DNA from: Syngnathus acus
Taxonomy: Eukaryota > Chordata > Actinopteri > Syngnathiformes > Syngnathidae
Assembly (NCBI RefSeq): GCF_901709675.1
Contig: NC_051095.1
Location: forward strand, 1,487,001-1,551,000
Direction: 5' to 3'
Length of the DNA stretch: 64,000 nucleotides
This document shows, piece by piece, positions 50,701 to 64,000 of the stretch (position 1 is its first letter; each line of letters begins with the position of its first letter). The position numbers and the translations under genes were made by a program. The notes below the pieces were generated by a model that saw nothing but the letters and a program-made list of their open reading frames with translations, had not been told where the DNA came from and searched no databases.

Positions 50701-53606
50701 GCGCGCGCTTGGGCCAGGCGTTCTGGTTCGGGGGTTGCGATTTTGTTACGCTGGGCAGCGGAACATACTTGAATGCATTTAATTTCTTTTTTTCTTCTTC
50801 AAGTGGAGGCTTTTTAATTATGACGCTGTCAAGTGGCGGGACAGGCACCAGACTGCGTGCACATAAAAAGACACAAAAAGGAGGGGGTCGGGGCAGGGGG
50901 GTGTTCAGGGTGACGCTCCACTTGCGGCACTGTAGCGACTTGAAGTGAGTTGAAATTCCCGTTGTGCGCAAAACTGATGCGAGGACAGGAGATGCAGAGC
51001 AAACGGGATTGTGCCTGGATTCCAGCAGTGCTTGTTCCTTACTAACTTGCGCCCTCTATCGTCCGATCGTAAAATAACACGAGGGGCTTGAACAGCAGCA
51101 AGCATCATAAGGGCTTGAGACGACTTGGTGTTATTTTTATATTTCTTATAAATCCATTGTTGTTAATTTTGGAACAATTCATGTCCCAGCTAGTGTTGTC
51201 ACACGTTTCAGCTCCATTACGCCCAATATTTCAAAACATATAATAAGCCTGTGAGGTTTTTTTTTTTCTTTTAAATATTTTCCCTTGATGAGGCAGCACT
51301 TGATTTGTCTGGCCAAAGTTTGAAAATGGCCTCAGCCTAAAAACATCAGGAGATTTGGAAAAGCCTCCTAGTTTGAAGACGAGAAAAAGCCCGATCCAAA
51401 ACCCCTGACCGGGTTGACGGGATCTCCGAAAATCCCCGCCTTTTGACTTTTACTTTTTAGTCTGTGGGAAATTATTAAGTGTCAACATTAGGTGTATGAC
51501 ATTGAGTAACTTGCAAAGCGAGGCAGGAGACATTTCTTATTAGAGCATGCAGGTGTACCTAATGAAGCGTCCGCCAAGCATCGGCCAGTGATCAATGCCA
51601 TTGCGTTCGCTTCAGAAACATCCCGGATGATTTACGAGCAATAGAGTGGCGGGGGGAAAAAAATAAATAAATGAAACCCCGCCGTGCCGTCAGTCGCCTC
51701 CTGCAGGAAATCAATCAGTCTAATCAATCCAAAAAAAAAAAACATTCAACTCGTGTTGCCTTGTAGTCAGCGTGGGTATTGATTGATTGTTTGATTATTA
51801 ATTATTATTTGTTTTAAGATATAACTTGACCTGCTCCACGTTCACCGCACGGCTTCCCCATTGTCCGTCACCGTCCCCGCACAAAGTCTGAGTCGTCACA
51901 AGAGACTAGCAAAATCGTCCGTCATGTCAAAAGTTGCCCAACAGCACGCGGCGTAAACGGGGCAGCCGGACAGACCGCTCTTGGGCGAGTCTTTGCGGGA
52001 GGCAATCTGTCACGGCACGGCCCTCTCTTTTCCAAACAACAGCGAGCAAACATCACAACACAGCGTGACTCAGAGAAGCAGCGTCCGCTTCCATTCCGAC
52101 TCCCTCCGGCTATTTTGGTACCGTGGCTCTCTCCGGCTCCCTCTGAGCCAAGGACCCGGTTCAAGTCCTTGTTGCAGTTCTGCCGACCGGAAGTCCCGTG
52201 TTGGGATTTTGCGCGTACACGACGGGGTCACCATTATTGGACTCATGACAGTAACAGAAAAGCCAACAGGGCAACTTGTCTCGACGAGAAAACAAAAATG
52301 ATCTCGCAGCAGTGTCTCTGAACGACCCGCCCCATTTGCATATTATAACGTCTTGTTCTGTTGATGCAATTTTGACAAGCGGTCCCATCAGAAGGAGGGG
52401 GCTGTCAGCTTTGGTCCCCCGTCCCGTCGGAGCGGCCTCGGTGACACCAGAGGCAGCGGCTCCTTTCAAAATCCCCTCCGACATCAAAAGGGGAAGCGCT
52501 CAAAGAAGCCATTGACGGGCTGCTTTTCAATGAGACGAGCCCAGAGGGGGGTTCTTCTCAATGGGTCCGACGTGCTCGCATTGTGATGCCTTTCAGGGTC
52601 GCCGCTCCACCCGCGGCCCGTGGAGCCGGCCACTTGGCACGGAGAAAAGAGACGCTCCGCACAATGCCCGGCTAATTCCCCACCATCCGGACAAAAAAAA
52701 AACCAACAAGACAACACTGGCGCCATTATGAAGATCTTCCGAAGGCGATTTGGACCGAGCCCCTCTCTCTCGTCTCTTTTGCATGCGTGAAAATAGCGGC
52801 GGTGTTCGATGACGTCTTCTTTTAACTTTAGCGACGTGACGAGCGTGTGAAGAAGCGCCTTTACCATTCAAAGTTACTTTTTTCCCGTTCTGCTCGAGAG
52901 TCTGCTGGCGGGTTCTGCCTCCACGGCCGCTACTCGGTTGATCTGTTTATGGAGTGTTTGTGTGCCACGGTCCCGCTGTTTCACCGGAAAATAAGAAGAC
53001 ACCTGCTCGGCTATTCGGAGCCGGCTGTCAAAAACAGGAAAGAAAGTGTTGGTAGAAGATGGCAGGGGGGGGAGAAAAAAAAAAGTCAGCCAGCCCGGAG
53101 ATGTATCTATTCTGGCTCCCCGCTTCCCTCCAGCTGCAGGTAGGAGACTTGAAAATGGCCCCGCTGCCTGCCACGGAACCGCTCTGGCCTGTCAAAATGT
53201 CTTTGAGTGGAAAACACTGACTGAAAGTTTCTCTCTCTCGCTTGCCCTTCTCCTCTCGCTCTGGCCGTCCATCCTTCATCGCACAGCCAAAAGGGCAGCG
53301 GCCATCTCGATGGATGGCGCTTTGGGGGAAAACGCCCACTGCCAGTCAATGGGACGTCCAAAGATCCGCCGTGCTGGCTCACAATCGTGTCTTAGACACC
53401 AGCATGGCAAAATTGAAAACATTCAACTGAAAAATCGTTTGATTTTCGATGACGCTTTGTCTTCTTGGAGGACGCAGAAGTGCAGTCGCAACATATTGCG
53501 ATGGTTTTATCTCCGGAGAGGAGCACTTGGAAGATCCATCGAGCGGAATGACCTCCCAAAGGCCGTTTTGTGTTTCAGCTTTTTCACCGCCAGCCCAGTT
53601 ACAAAT

Positions 53607-53645
53607 TGACGGCTATAGCCGTCATTGGGAGTGAATGGCTTGAGA
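53607..53645. repeat. Dispersed palindromic repeat, second copy
   Basis: It contains the perfect 18-bp palindrome TGACGGCTATAGCCGTCA (53607-53624), followed by TTGGGAGTGAATGGCTTGAG. This matches the right arm of the hairpin at 11552-11603. The left arm is decayed. Confidence 0.55.
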
Positions 53646-54760
53646 TTCCAATATCTCCAATTATGATGTCTCGAATCCCGTTCCGCCGCCGCTTTGGCTT
53701 TTATTCCAGGTGGCTTCATCACCTGTAGCCAGAGGGAATTCTGCCTAATGGCCACTTTGGTCTGATCATCGCTTATCGTAACATTCCGGATGTAATTAGG
53801 GTGGGGGAGGGGCGGCTGTTTAATTAGCGCGCCTTTTCTTCGCTCATCGTATTTGCACGCTCGATGTTCTTGGGGTGTTTTATCATCTTTCAAAACCGTT
53901 CCCTGATTCTCAGACGTTCTTCCACCAACATACACAAATAATGATAAAAAAAATGGCTGAAATTTGTCAAGGGCTGAGTGATGTTTTCTGTTTCAACCGT
54001 TTGGCTAGTTAGTGACTATTTTGTGTCGTTAACGAGACTTCTCAAAATGTGCTGCATGAGAAAGACGACACCGGCTCGTTTAACCGAATCCACCTGCGCG
54101 CTTTCGGAAAGAGGCAGCAAAAAAAAAATAGTTTGTTTAACGCCCGCCTCGACAACTCGACAGGCACTCCGCGTAGACCCGACTATTTGCTCGCAATTAA
54201 AAAGTCAATTTTGCTCATACAGTGCCAAGTACGATTTGAAACTCAGCACACAGGAAGGTGAGCCGCGTCCGGCGGCGGCGGTGTGAAACGCCGGCCGTGT
54301 GTTTGCCGCGTTAACACCGAGTCCATGTCCTTGCCAAAGACAAAAGATGAGCGATGCCTCAGACCAAGCCTTCAATCTCTTCACAATGCTCATCCCGCTA
54401 ATAATTCATTCGGTAGCCGAAGAAATGGAAAATATTGATTTTCAATGAATAACACCCTCAAACCAGAGCCCGAGAACACGAAGAAGACGAAGGAGTCTAT
54501 GCCCTCTCTGGAAGGCAGCCAACAAAATGTGTGAATGAAAGCCAACGGACGGGGTCGGTAGCGGTGCCATCGAGCCGCGTCTTGACACGTATGTTAGCGC
54601 GGCTTTAATCACAAGCGACGAGTCGCTGAATGCCATCCATCCGCTGTAATTAGCCACATTAGTCTTCATTCTCCACCTCGCCAGTCGTTCATCACATGGC
54701 CGTGCTAACAAGATCGCCATTGATGGATATTTCAGATCCTTTCGTATGATTTCCTGTATA

Positions 54761-55034
54761 TTAGCTTAGCTTAGTTTAGCCTTTTTTTAGTTCAGTTTAT
54801 CTTATTTTATCCTACATTATCTTATTTTAGCTTAGTTTAGCTTGTCTTATTTTAGCTTAGTTTAGCTTAGTTTATCTTACTTAGTTTAGCTTCGCTTCGT
54901 TCAGCTTGTCTTTTTTTTAGCTTAGTTTAGCTTATTTTATCCTACTTAGTTTAGTTTAGCTTCATTTCGCTTACCTTATTTTATATGACCTTAGTTTATC
55001 TTATCTTAGTTTATCTTAGATTAGCTTTGTTTAG
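54761..55034 (+). repeat. Degenerate TTAGY pentamer array
   Basis: About 275 bp made of TTAGC, TTAGT, TTATC and TTATT units with higher-order TTAGCTTAGTTTAGC blocks recurring several times. It is not a telomere repeat. Confidence 0.9.
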
Positions 55035-57094
55035 AAATGTCGCCCTCCTCACCTGTTGATACCGCTGGCTGGTATCAATCGTGATACCGCCACGATCCCG
55101 AGGATCAAAATCTCCCATTTGGCTGATGGGATTAAAACAACAGCGCGAGGCTTTCAAATTCCTCGCCGAAAGGATTCAAATCAACACGTCGATGATTAAA
55201 AGCCGTTTCTCATGAATACGTTAATGAGAGCAAATCCTTCATTAGATGATGACAATTCTGACAGATTATCGTTTGTCGTGTCGGCAACGAGAACGCCCGT
55301 CCCCGTCGCGGCCCAGTCGGCCGGGTTTTGAGTCGCCCCTCCCCATCCGACCTTCTGCGTTGAAATCACTTAAGCGCTCCCCCCGTCCTGGGCTCTCTTA
55401 TCTGTCCCCGTCGACGCCTCTAACCTCCGCCCGCTCTCCCCAGGAGTGCAATCTGTTGTCGGCAAGTATTGATCAGGCGCACGAGGTTTTGATTAGCACA
55501 AGATTGGGCTCCTCCAGCCCACTGTCTTTCTCCTCTATCGGCTGGGGACTACTTGACTTCATTGAAGTCGGCGAATGGCTACGCCGCACACCGCCCATCC
55601 TGCGGGGAAAAAGATCCGACAATGCCTTCTCACTCGACTGAGTGTTTTTCTATGGCTTCTGTCGCATAGGGGAGCGAGTGCAATCAAGTAAAAATGCGAA
55701 AAGCCCCAGCGAAAGGTTCAACCCAAAGTAGCAAAATTTCGGAACAAAACGTGCGACCGAGAAGCCGATAGGGCGCTTCAATCAACGGGGAAACTTTTTC
55801 TCATTTGCGACGGCAGAAAGGACGACTTGTCGGGCCTTCTGACATTGCAGCCTAAAAGCCAATCGCCCCCGTTGGCCTATTCACTGGTCAGCCAATTAGG
55901 TCTCGGCGGTCAGGGATTAATAGCCCCGGTTAAGGCCGCCATTGTGCGCCAACCAAAGCAATTTCAGACTTTTGCTCGCCCGGAGAGCTTTCATTAAAGC
56001 CGCATGAATGCTTTCGGTTATTCACACGGGGGGCTCTTGCATTTCTTTAAAAAGTCACCGCTTAGTGGATATCAAAAAAAAAAAATGACTTTGCCGTTCT
56101 CAAAGCGTGCGACAGGTTAGGCCGTTTCAATAGCGACGCTTCTTATGTTCAATTCCCAACGTGCCATGCGAGTCGTCGTGAGTTTTGGGTAGCATCGCCG
56201 TCCGTTCCGGGTGGATGGATTGTAAACAGGGTCCGCCCGCTGAGCGCAAAAGCCGTCAGATGGAACCGGGTTGAGTTCATTAGTTGCACGCTCGCTGCGA
56301 CGCATGCTGGGCGATGTCGGGCCGGGCTGGAACGAGCGTGGCGGCGGATGCTGATCCAAACTCGCCCTGTGAGTTTGGAGGAAGGGAGGTGAGAGACCAG
56401 GCGGGGAGGGGAAGGGAATGGTCCCCCAGGGGTACCACTTGCTGTCTCACTCCACTGGTCCTTTTAATGTGTGTCATTCAGGAAATTGACAGGCTGTGTA
56501 AAAACCACAAGTTAGATTCATCCAAACGGCGAGAATGGTGCTGGTGTGGTAGTCGCAGGTTTTTGCTGGGGTCAATTTCGACTTAAATGTGGCAGCCGAG
56601 TGATGTTACGTTTTGGGCTGCTATAATTGGACGCCAGATGATCAACGAAGGTAGTGATTCTGAAAGTGTAGTACGAGAGTACGAGAGTGGGTAGTTGACA
56701 TTAAAATGAGAGTTTCAATAATGCTGTCTTTGAAGCTTGCAAACGAGCTCCGTTTTCGAAGGTAACTAAGGCCAGTCGTATGTACTAGTTAGCCCCAAGG
56801 ACAACATGAGTAGCCCGCGTTTGTTCTGAAAATAGCTCACCCAGTGATGGGACACTGTGACTTACTAAGAAGAATTAAAATAGAAATTATTTTTTTTTAA
56901 AAAAGCCAAAATTACGAATTTAGAAATAATAATTGAAATAATAGAAAATGTTTTTTAAAAAGTAAATATTACACATTTAAAAATAATTAATTGATTAATT
57001 AATTAATTAAAGCGAGAATTACACATTTAGAAATAATAAATGAATAAAAATTATTTCTTGGTTGGTTGCCAGCCAATTACAGAAAACAGCAAAT

Positions 57095-57188
57095 GATTAG
57101 TAACATTTTTTCACTGTTGTCAAAGGGTCCAGCATGATGCTGATTAGCAATGTTTTTCCCCACTGTTGTCAAAGGGTCCAGTATGATG
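57095..57188 (+). repeat. Two-copy 47-bp tandem repeat
   Basis: GATTAG(T/C)AA..., CACTGTTGTCAAAGGGTCCA and GATG blocks repeat with an exact 47-bp period (57095 and 57142). Confidence 0.92.
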
Positions 57189-60100
57189 TTTGATGAATTA
57201 ATCATGGAGCCCTCTTTAAGGTCGTTAAGCACGCTCTCCAGCTGCCCATCGAGTTTTAATGATGGTGCGTGACGCTTGTGTGCCGAGTCGTTTGGCTTTG
57301 CCTGGCGAGATAATGGAGCGCCCCGTCGGCCACACGCAATTTGCTCATCCCAATTTAAGAGCGGCGGCCATCACGGCCGCCGTCACGCGCGCTCTCGGAT
57401 CGAACAATCAAAGCGCGGCGGGACGTCGACTCAGTTGCGTGTCATTAGCATGCTGGAGTGGCTACGCTAACAGCGTGCGGTGGAAATGCAAAGCAAACAT
57501 TGTCGGAGCTTATCGGGATTTACTTGGCTTCTTTTGCAGCCTAATGCAAACAATTGGTCAGCCCACTAAACTATTTGTGTTTTCTTACAACCAAAAACAA
57601 CGCGCGAGACGAGCCAGCGGATTTTACCTCCCAAAAACATTCATTTGTATGTAAATTTATATTTAGTTGCCTTTGCATTGTTCATTTTGGTAGAGCTGTT
57701 ATTTAACTTTTAAGTGCTATGCATTTCTTTTTGTACCGAATGATTGTTTTTTACATGTAGTTGATTGATTCAAGACAATCTTTATTTTTTGAAGACCTTA
57801 AAGTGCTTGCCGCATATGCAGCAAAGACTCGCCATACCCAGGCTAAAGTTAGCTCCTTCCAACAGTCAATGATCGTCTTGCAAATGTATTTCCTCATCCC
57901 TCCTTGACACCGAAGGAAATAAAAAATTAAAAACAGGCTCAGGTGGCATCTTTTGAATTTTCTGTGGTGGTGGGGGCAACTCTGGGAATTTGTGTGGCTA
58001 TGTGGTGATTATGCTGCAATTATTTCAGAAAGCCAGTAGTGGCTTTTTGGGGTTTAACTGTGGTTTGAATCCGAGGCGAAAATATCGAATACAACATTCA
58101 TGGCGGCTTCCGACGGTACGTGGTGACCCATAACATTCTTACATCATAAATTATGCATTCATGTGGCGTCAGCTCGACTCCTTTTCATGCACGGCCATTG
58201 TTGCCACTAAAGCGCATACCTTATTTATGTTTGCATCCCACTTTTCGCTCGCCTCGTCACAAGGAGTTAAAGAGGCCAATTACATCGCCCGGATTAAACG
58301 TCAAATCCCGAGCATGATGAGAACCAAAGGCAATATCCGCCGCGGGGTATCCTAGCAACCGCCGCTTCGCCGATACTTGTTTGGGCATAAGACAGGATGT
58401 TGTTATTGTTGCGATGGCAGCCGCAAATATGGGAAAAAAAAGATGCCGGGAGGCTGCGCGGGGGCTGAAGTAGGGGGGGGGGGGCAAGACGTATAAAGTG
58501 AGAGGCTTGAAGTGGAGACGTACTGATTAAGTGCCAGAGTGGTGGAAGCATGGAAGGCTCTGCAAGGAATTAGGCAGCTTAGGGGGCATTATGTCAGTGT
58601 ACACAGGATTTTGTGTCCAAATGGGGATTATGGCCTTTCTCTTTGAGAAGGAAAATGCCACCTTATAGGCAAAGGGGGAGGCGCCATTTGTTCTTTAGGC
58701 ACCTATCAAAGACCCCCCCCCCCCCCCCCCCCCCAATGTTTTTGGGAGAAGGCGGCAACTTGATCCGCTCGCCCGGAAACTCAAATGGGATTTGCCACAG
58801 CCGAAATGCCTTCTCGTTGCGTACGTGGGGGCGAACCGGACCGGTGCGTAGACGCCGAGAGCCACAAATGCAGCGTGTGACGCTGACGAGGTCTGACTGG
58901 GAGGAAATGTCTGTGTGTGTGTGGGGGGTGGGTTCTCCAATAACCTTGACACTCACTCAAATGTACGCACTCCAATATTGCAGTACAGTGGCTTTTTTTT
59001 TTTTTTTTTCCCCCGGTGAGGTAAAATAAGCTTTGACGCTGTAAAAGTTGGGAAATGTGCCCAAGTCATATTTCATCATGCTATCTGCATGTGAGGAACG
59101 GCAAGTAATTCATCATCCCAAAAGGTGTTAGGTTTTTTTTGTTTGTCTAAAAATGGCACTGGATGTGATCTGTAACAACGCAAATAATACTAATACTATA
59201 ACATATATGAATAATTATATATATAATATAATAATATAAATAATATCATTAATTTAATATATTTAATATAAATTAATATAATGTAATATGGATCCAGCAT
59301 GTACACAGTCGCGAGTGAGCCCATGTTACATAAACGACCGTCTAATGTACTTGAGTACGTCAGCCACCTTCAGCAAACAAATCGGTGCCCCGCTCGGAGA
59401 AATACGGCGCCGTTGCCAGTGCTGAGCTGTTGAAATTCCCATTTGGCGCCGCTTTCCATTCAAAGCACCGACTGAGAACTTCTCAGCCATCCCCTTCACG
59501 AGTTCATGTCCTTCAAGTTGTGTGAAGCGTTGGCGTCGGTGTCTAATCTGACTTTGTCACTTTTTTCGCTTTTGGATCTGACGCCATTCGCTACTCCCGA
59601 AGGGCCGGGCCACGGGAAAGTCACATCGGCTCCAACTCAGCCGAGCAAATGAAGGTTTGGAGGACGACGTGACTCGCCCCCGTCCCGGCCGTGACTCACA
59701 TGAACGGAGCCCCCGGCGGGTATGTTGTGACGTCTCCGCTATCCTCCGCCGTCCTTCCCCGCCCGTGTCAAATAAAGTCACGCCGCTGGCCTGCGGGAAC
59801 GCAGACAAGTCTCCCTTTCTTCATCGCAATAATCCCCCCCCCCCCAACTGATCATAATAGATCGCATCCAGTTGAAATTCTATTTGCCGCCAAGAGAAAC
59901 CTGTGTGCGAGGACGCCATCAAAGAGAAACTGTTAAATAGCCCAATTTTTGTACGGACGTGATGGAATGGACAGGTCAGATGTTTTTCTGACCTCGGTTA
60001 GCGTTGCTTGCCAACTTCTGCAAAGTTCTGGCATTGCAAAGTCGGCCATGATAGTTAATCGTGATTAATCGTGGTACCACTGGTCACGTTCTAATTAGCA

Positions 60101-61084
60101 GGCTTTCATATCTTGACGAAATCATTCACCGCAACCATATCAGGACAGGACAGTATGGTGGAGCCAATCCGACTTGCGGGCCTGCTAATAATGCTAAATT
60201 CATGGCACGTCTTGAGATGAATGACTCATCAATTTTGCACGGCCGATCATTAGCGCACGCTTCATTAGAGCCCGCCAGCTGTTCTGTGAAAGCCTGATTC
60301 CTAATTGATGGCGGCGCGATCAGGCGTATTCTCTGACACTCCGTCCTCATTTCACCCAAATTACGAGCTCGCTCTCGGAATGACGCCGGGCCGGCGCGCG
60401 GCATATGTCCGCGCCGCTCGTCCGCCCGCTGATCCGGGCGAGTCGACTTGTTGACGCCTGGCGCCAAGCGACAGCCGGCCCGGTGTTTGTAGCGACAGCC
60501 AGGAGGGATTATAGCGAGTAGGCTTTAATATCAGATTTTAATTAGCAGTTTAACACAGTCATTAGAGAAGCGGGGGATGCTCAGGATGCGCATAAATATG
60601 CCGGCGAGGCCGAGGGAGAGCAGAGAAAAGGCGGCGGCCGAGCCGACGGCTATAAATATGCAAGATGATTTTTTTTTTTTTTTGTCCTCTCAGGAAGTTG
60701 CTGTGCGACGTGGAGCCACCTCGCAGCTTTTCTCCCCCCCAACCTCATTTTTCCGGAAGGAAAGTGCCGTGATGCAGATTCTAATCCTTAAACTGCACGT
60801 GGCTGCATCTTCACGCGGTCCCACCCAGGCATGCCACTTAAGGATTTAGCCCGAGTGGATCCAATGTGTGAATAGCGCGGGATAAAAAGATGATGGCATT
60901 TTAACCCCCCGAGGGAACCCCTGCACTTTTGCTCGAGGAAGTCGATTTTTTTGCTAAGCGTTGACGGTGTCGCCAGGTGGCTCGGAACTGGAATTAGCAA
61001 ATCGGACCCTCGGTGGAGTGGCCGGGTGGTCGGCCGCTAACGCGCCAATGCTGTTTTTGTCTCCGTTTCTTCATTCTCCTCGGA

Positions 61085-61635
61085 AACACACACACGCACA
61101 TGCACACACACACACATAGACAGACAGACAGACAGACACAAACACACACATACACATCGACACACACAGACACACACACAAAGACACACAGACACACACA
61201 CAGACACAGATGCACACAGACACAGACACACACACACACAGACAGACACACAGACACACACACACACACACAGACATACAGACACACACAGACACAAACA
61301 CACACACATACACACCGACACACACAGACACACACAGACAGACACACACAGACAGACACACACAGACAGACACACAGAGACACACACACAGACAGACACA
61401 CACAGACACAAACACACACAATACACACCGACACACACAGACATAGACACACAGACAGACACACCCAGACAGACACACCCAGACAGACACACAGAGACAC
61501 ACACACACATAGATACATAGACACACACACACACACAGACACATGGGCACACAGATGCACACACACACAGACATAAACACAAATGCACACACACAGACAC
61601 AGATGAGCACACACAGACATAGACACACAGACACG

Positions 61636-61681
<46 letters not shown>
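61085..61681 (+). repeat. Long compound (CA)n/(CAGA)n microsatellite
   Basis: Nearly 600 bp of ACAC, AGACAC and ACAGACAG repeats, ending in a pure (AC)n of about 50 bp. Open frames of 187-243 codons across it are Thr/His or Cys/Val repeats and are not genes. Confidence 0.97.
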
Positions 61682-61682
<1 letters not shown>

Positions 61683-64000
61683 CGTCAGAACTGCCAAGCT
61701 GTCTGCATCGAGAAAATGCATTCAATCCACTTTCAATCCCCTCGATTTAGTTCAGGGGCAGCTCTCACTTTTGTCGGAGAGAGTTTGAAGCACCTCTCGA
61801 AGCACTCTGGCGCTTTCCAACGCCACAAAAAAACATTTATGTCTTTGCAATTGCGATTGATAATGCGCCTCGCTGCTAAAAATACAGTTGATGACCCTTT
61901 TGGTGCATTCTTATTTGTTTGGTCACATAGGCGTTCTTTCCCTAAACAGCAACTCCAAGGATGAGTCATTTTGTCTGAAAAGTAACAGCCAAAGCGCTTT
62001 GTGAAAATCCCTCGTAAAGCTACTTAGCGCATAACCGGAGAGCATATGCTCGCCACTTAAAGGAGAAACATTAACGTGCACTATTAATAAGTAGAGGAAA
62101 GTGAGAACAAAAAAAATATATTAGACCGCTGGCTGGCGGATGCGTAGGAATTGGGGCTGAGATTAGCAGCGCGAGCCGAGTCGTTTGTGTCGCAAGTCAA
62201 AGGAATGAGTGACGGCCAGATGACGAGAGCCGTCGCGCCAGATGTCGCCCGTCTCTCGTCGTATGTTGTGTCGCAACACGGCCGCCCGATGTTACGTATG
62301 CGTTCTTCGGCATTGTAGATGACTTTGGATGGGGGTCAGAGGGCGACCCCTCAAAGGCTTTCACGCGGACGCATTAATCAAAGGCGGCATCGTGGACCTC
62401 GACTTTAGTAACATTGCCGCGTTGTTTATTTTTTTGCTCGCATATTTTTTGTCAGAATGTTTGAAAAGCCACGGCCTGCCCGCAGGCTGGCTTGAAAGGG
62501 GAAACGTTCGTCAAGGTGAGGCATTTTCATTTGCGCAGCCCCTTTCAGACGGAAGGCCACGGTGCTTTTCAAAGGCACGCAATTAAGGAGTTTTACAACA
62601 TTAAATCAAAAGATTAAGGTAACATCAAAAGAGACTCAATAAAATTTGCAAAGAAAAATGACCAAACACATCAAATCAAGGGCAGGATGGTGAAAATAAG
62701 AATAAATCCTAATATATATATATAATTGATTTATTTATTTTGACTTCCCCTAATATTACCGTCTGCAAATAAACATGTTTGTCTAACTTGTTGTCTAACA
62801 CCATACCGCTCCAACAACAAGTGTGTAATTTGGTGGCTTGGTGCTAAAATGCCGCCGGCTCTGTAAGTGATAATCACTTTCGGGATAGTTGATGGTAGAT
62901 CTGCTTCAATTAGCTACTTTGCGCCTGCTCATACGTTGCAAGTCTGGTGAAATGGTGGAAAAGAAATGCACGTCTCCCTTAGAGATGAGTCCCCAGTGTT
63001 TTTTTTGTTGTTTTTTTTTGGCCTTCAATCCAAAATGGCAGCCACCCTCCTCACTGAGCTCGCCTTTTAACAGCGCTATAATTAGTTTTAGCCCCAGGTG
63101 TCTGCTTTTGTGGGCCACGTCTTCCCGAGAATCGAACCTGTCTAGCAAACAGAAACAAACTGCGCCGCGTGAGTCGGCTCGTTTGTACCCGGCCGCCCCC
63201 ACCTCGCGATTGCTTATCGAACATCCGAGAGGGGAGGGGGGAGTGACAGGTCAGCGGCGGGGGGATTCAATTCGCACCAGACGCAATGTTTCAAGACAAG
63301 TCGGTTTTTTTTCTTCATCATTTAAGTTGTCTGGCCGCTAATGTGCCCGCGCGTTCAATTAAAAAGAAAAGTTGAGGGAGTAATTGAAGGCAAAGCCTGC
63401 CCGCACGAGAACAATGCGAGCGCTAATGCGTCTTGGCAGCGGGGATACATCCCATTAGTTCATCGCAAGTTGACCTCGGAGCAGGACAAGTCGGAGAGCG
63501 GACACCAGAGACTACGACAAAGCTCCGCACTTGCCGCTAATTGTGGAAAAGAATCGACCACCTGATTGATACTCGCTTCAGAGTGACGTCTGTAAAAACG
63601 GCCATTTTATATCCTCCCTTCAAAATGGCTTCTCTGTGAAGTAGAAGCTGTCAGAAGAACGAGGCAGAAATGTCTGGATGGAGAAAGTCAACAGACACCG
63701 TCAGCAATGGCTGCTAATGGTGCGCCACGCCAAAACTTGGCATGGAGCCATTTTGGAGGCGCGGAAAAAAACAACATCTGTGACATGTCTGCAAGGTAAC
63801 AGAAACAAAGCAATTCCGCAAGTCGTTTGAGACCGGTCGGTGACGCTCCGATGATAATCGCCAGAGAGAGAGAGAGACATGAAGAGAGAAAGAAAGATGG
63901 AGAGAGGGAGCTAAATTCCAAATCAGAATTTTCATCCCAACTCTGATCAGAAGAAAAACATTTTGTCCAGGCCTGCTTCAAATTACGGGCCGCCCATTCC

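Larger units (their letters stand above)
49944..64000. other. Upstream flank of pcdh7, no gene recognised
   Basis: This flank contains no protein-coding exon I can support. It holds a degenerate TTAGY array (54761-55034), a 47-bp tandem duplication (57095-57188), a long CA-type microsatellite (61085-61681), a short palindromic dispersed repeat (around 53607-53624), and TAAT-rich unique sequence near 60090-60320. Stretches 50700-53600, 53650-54750, 55040-57090, 57190-61080 and 61690-64000 are otherwise featureless to me, apart from short homopolymers and a TA-rich patch near 59195-59290. Non-coding 5' exons of pcdh7 could lie here unseen. Confidence 0.6.

Noticed and set aside
54761-55034. Interstitial telomere array
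   Set aside because: Units are TTAGC/TTAGT/TTATC, not TTAGGG; no vertebrate telomere repeats are present.
55246-55641. 131-codon + strand frame upstream of pcdh7
   Set aside because: Ser/Pro/Arg composition without domain, signal peptide or flanking splice logic. Probably chance.
61085-61681. CRISPR-like repeat-spacer array
   Set aside because: A simple-sequence repeat without regular repeats or unique spacers, in a vertebrate genome.
60994-61725. Open frames of 187-243 codons across the CA repeat
   Set aside because: They are translations of a (CA)n microsatellite (Cys/Val or Thr/His repeats).

Overview
The window is animal nuclear DNA, almost certainly from a ray-finned (teleost) fish. 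It has no bacterial-style gene packing and very dense microsatellites (AG, CA, TA, GATA/GGTA). Long poly-C/poly-G runs, GT-AG introns and small DNA-transposon relics of types common in fish genomes also point that way. The one gene I can support is a non-clustered delta-1 protocadherin, pcdh7 (BH-/NF-protocadherin), on the minus strand. I cannot tell whether it is the teleost pcdh7a or pcdh7b copy.

Layout, right to left along the gene: 49944-64000 is 5' UTR, promoter and upstream flank. 46872-49943 is coding exon 1 (1024 codons: signal peptide, seven cadherin repeats, transmembrane helix and most of the cytoplasmic tail), ending at a GT donor. 12842-46871 is a 34,030-bp intron. 12622-12841 is coding exon 2 (73 codons plus 1 nt), which opens with the conserved RRVTF motif (CM3, a PP1-docking type motif) of delta-1 protocadherins. 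1-12621 is the start of the next intron. I did not find the remaining 3' exon(s), which probably lie beyond position 1.

The introns and flank carry many repeats. The clearest mobile elements are a hAT-type element (21987-23362) with a perfect 8-bp target duplication and a second element (22118-23043, 25-bp perfect terminal inverted repeats, TA target) nested inside it; a 169-bp MITE with 25-bp perfect inverted repeats (20491-20659) and a truncated relative (about 14875-15052); a hAT-type element at 16092-16415; and a decayed LINE reverse-transcriptase fragment (about 1480-1760). There are several local tandem duplications (70-235 bp units), a degenerate TTAGY pentamer array, and a short core sequence found three times next to AG microsatellites.

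I see no tRNA, rRNA, CRISPR array, operon or novel multi-gene system. Most open reading frames in the window are microsatellite translations or the antisense shadow of exon 1. The best leads for follow-up are the exon-2 splice switch controlling the RRVTF motif, the nested transposons, the AG-linked core repeat, and three CTCF-like sites.
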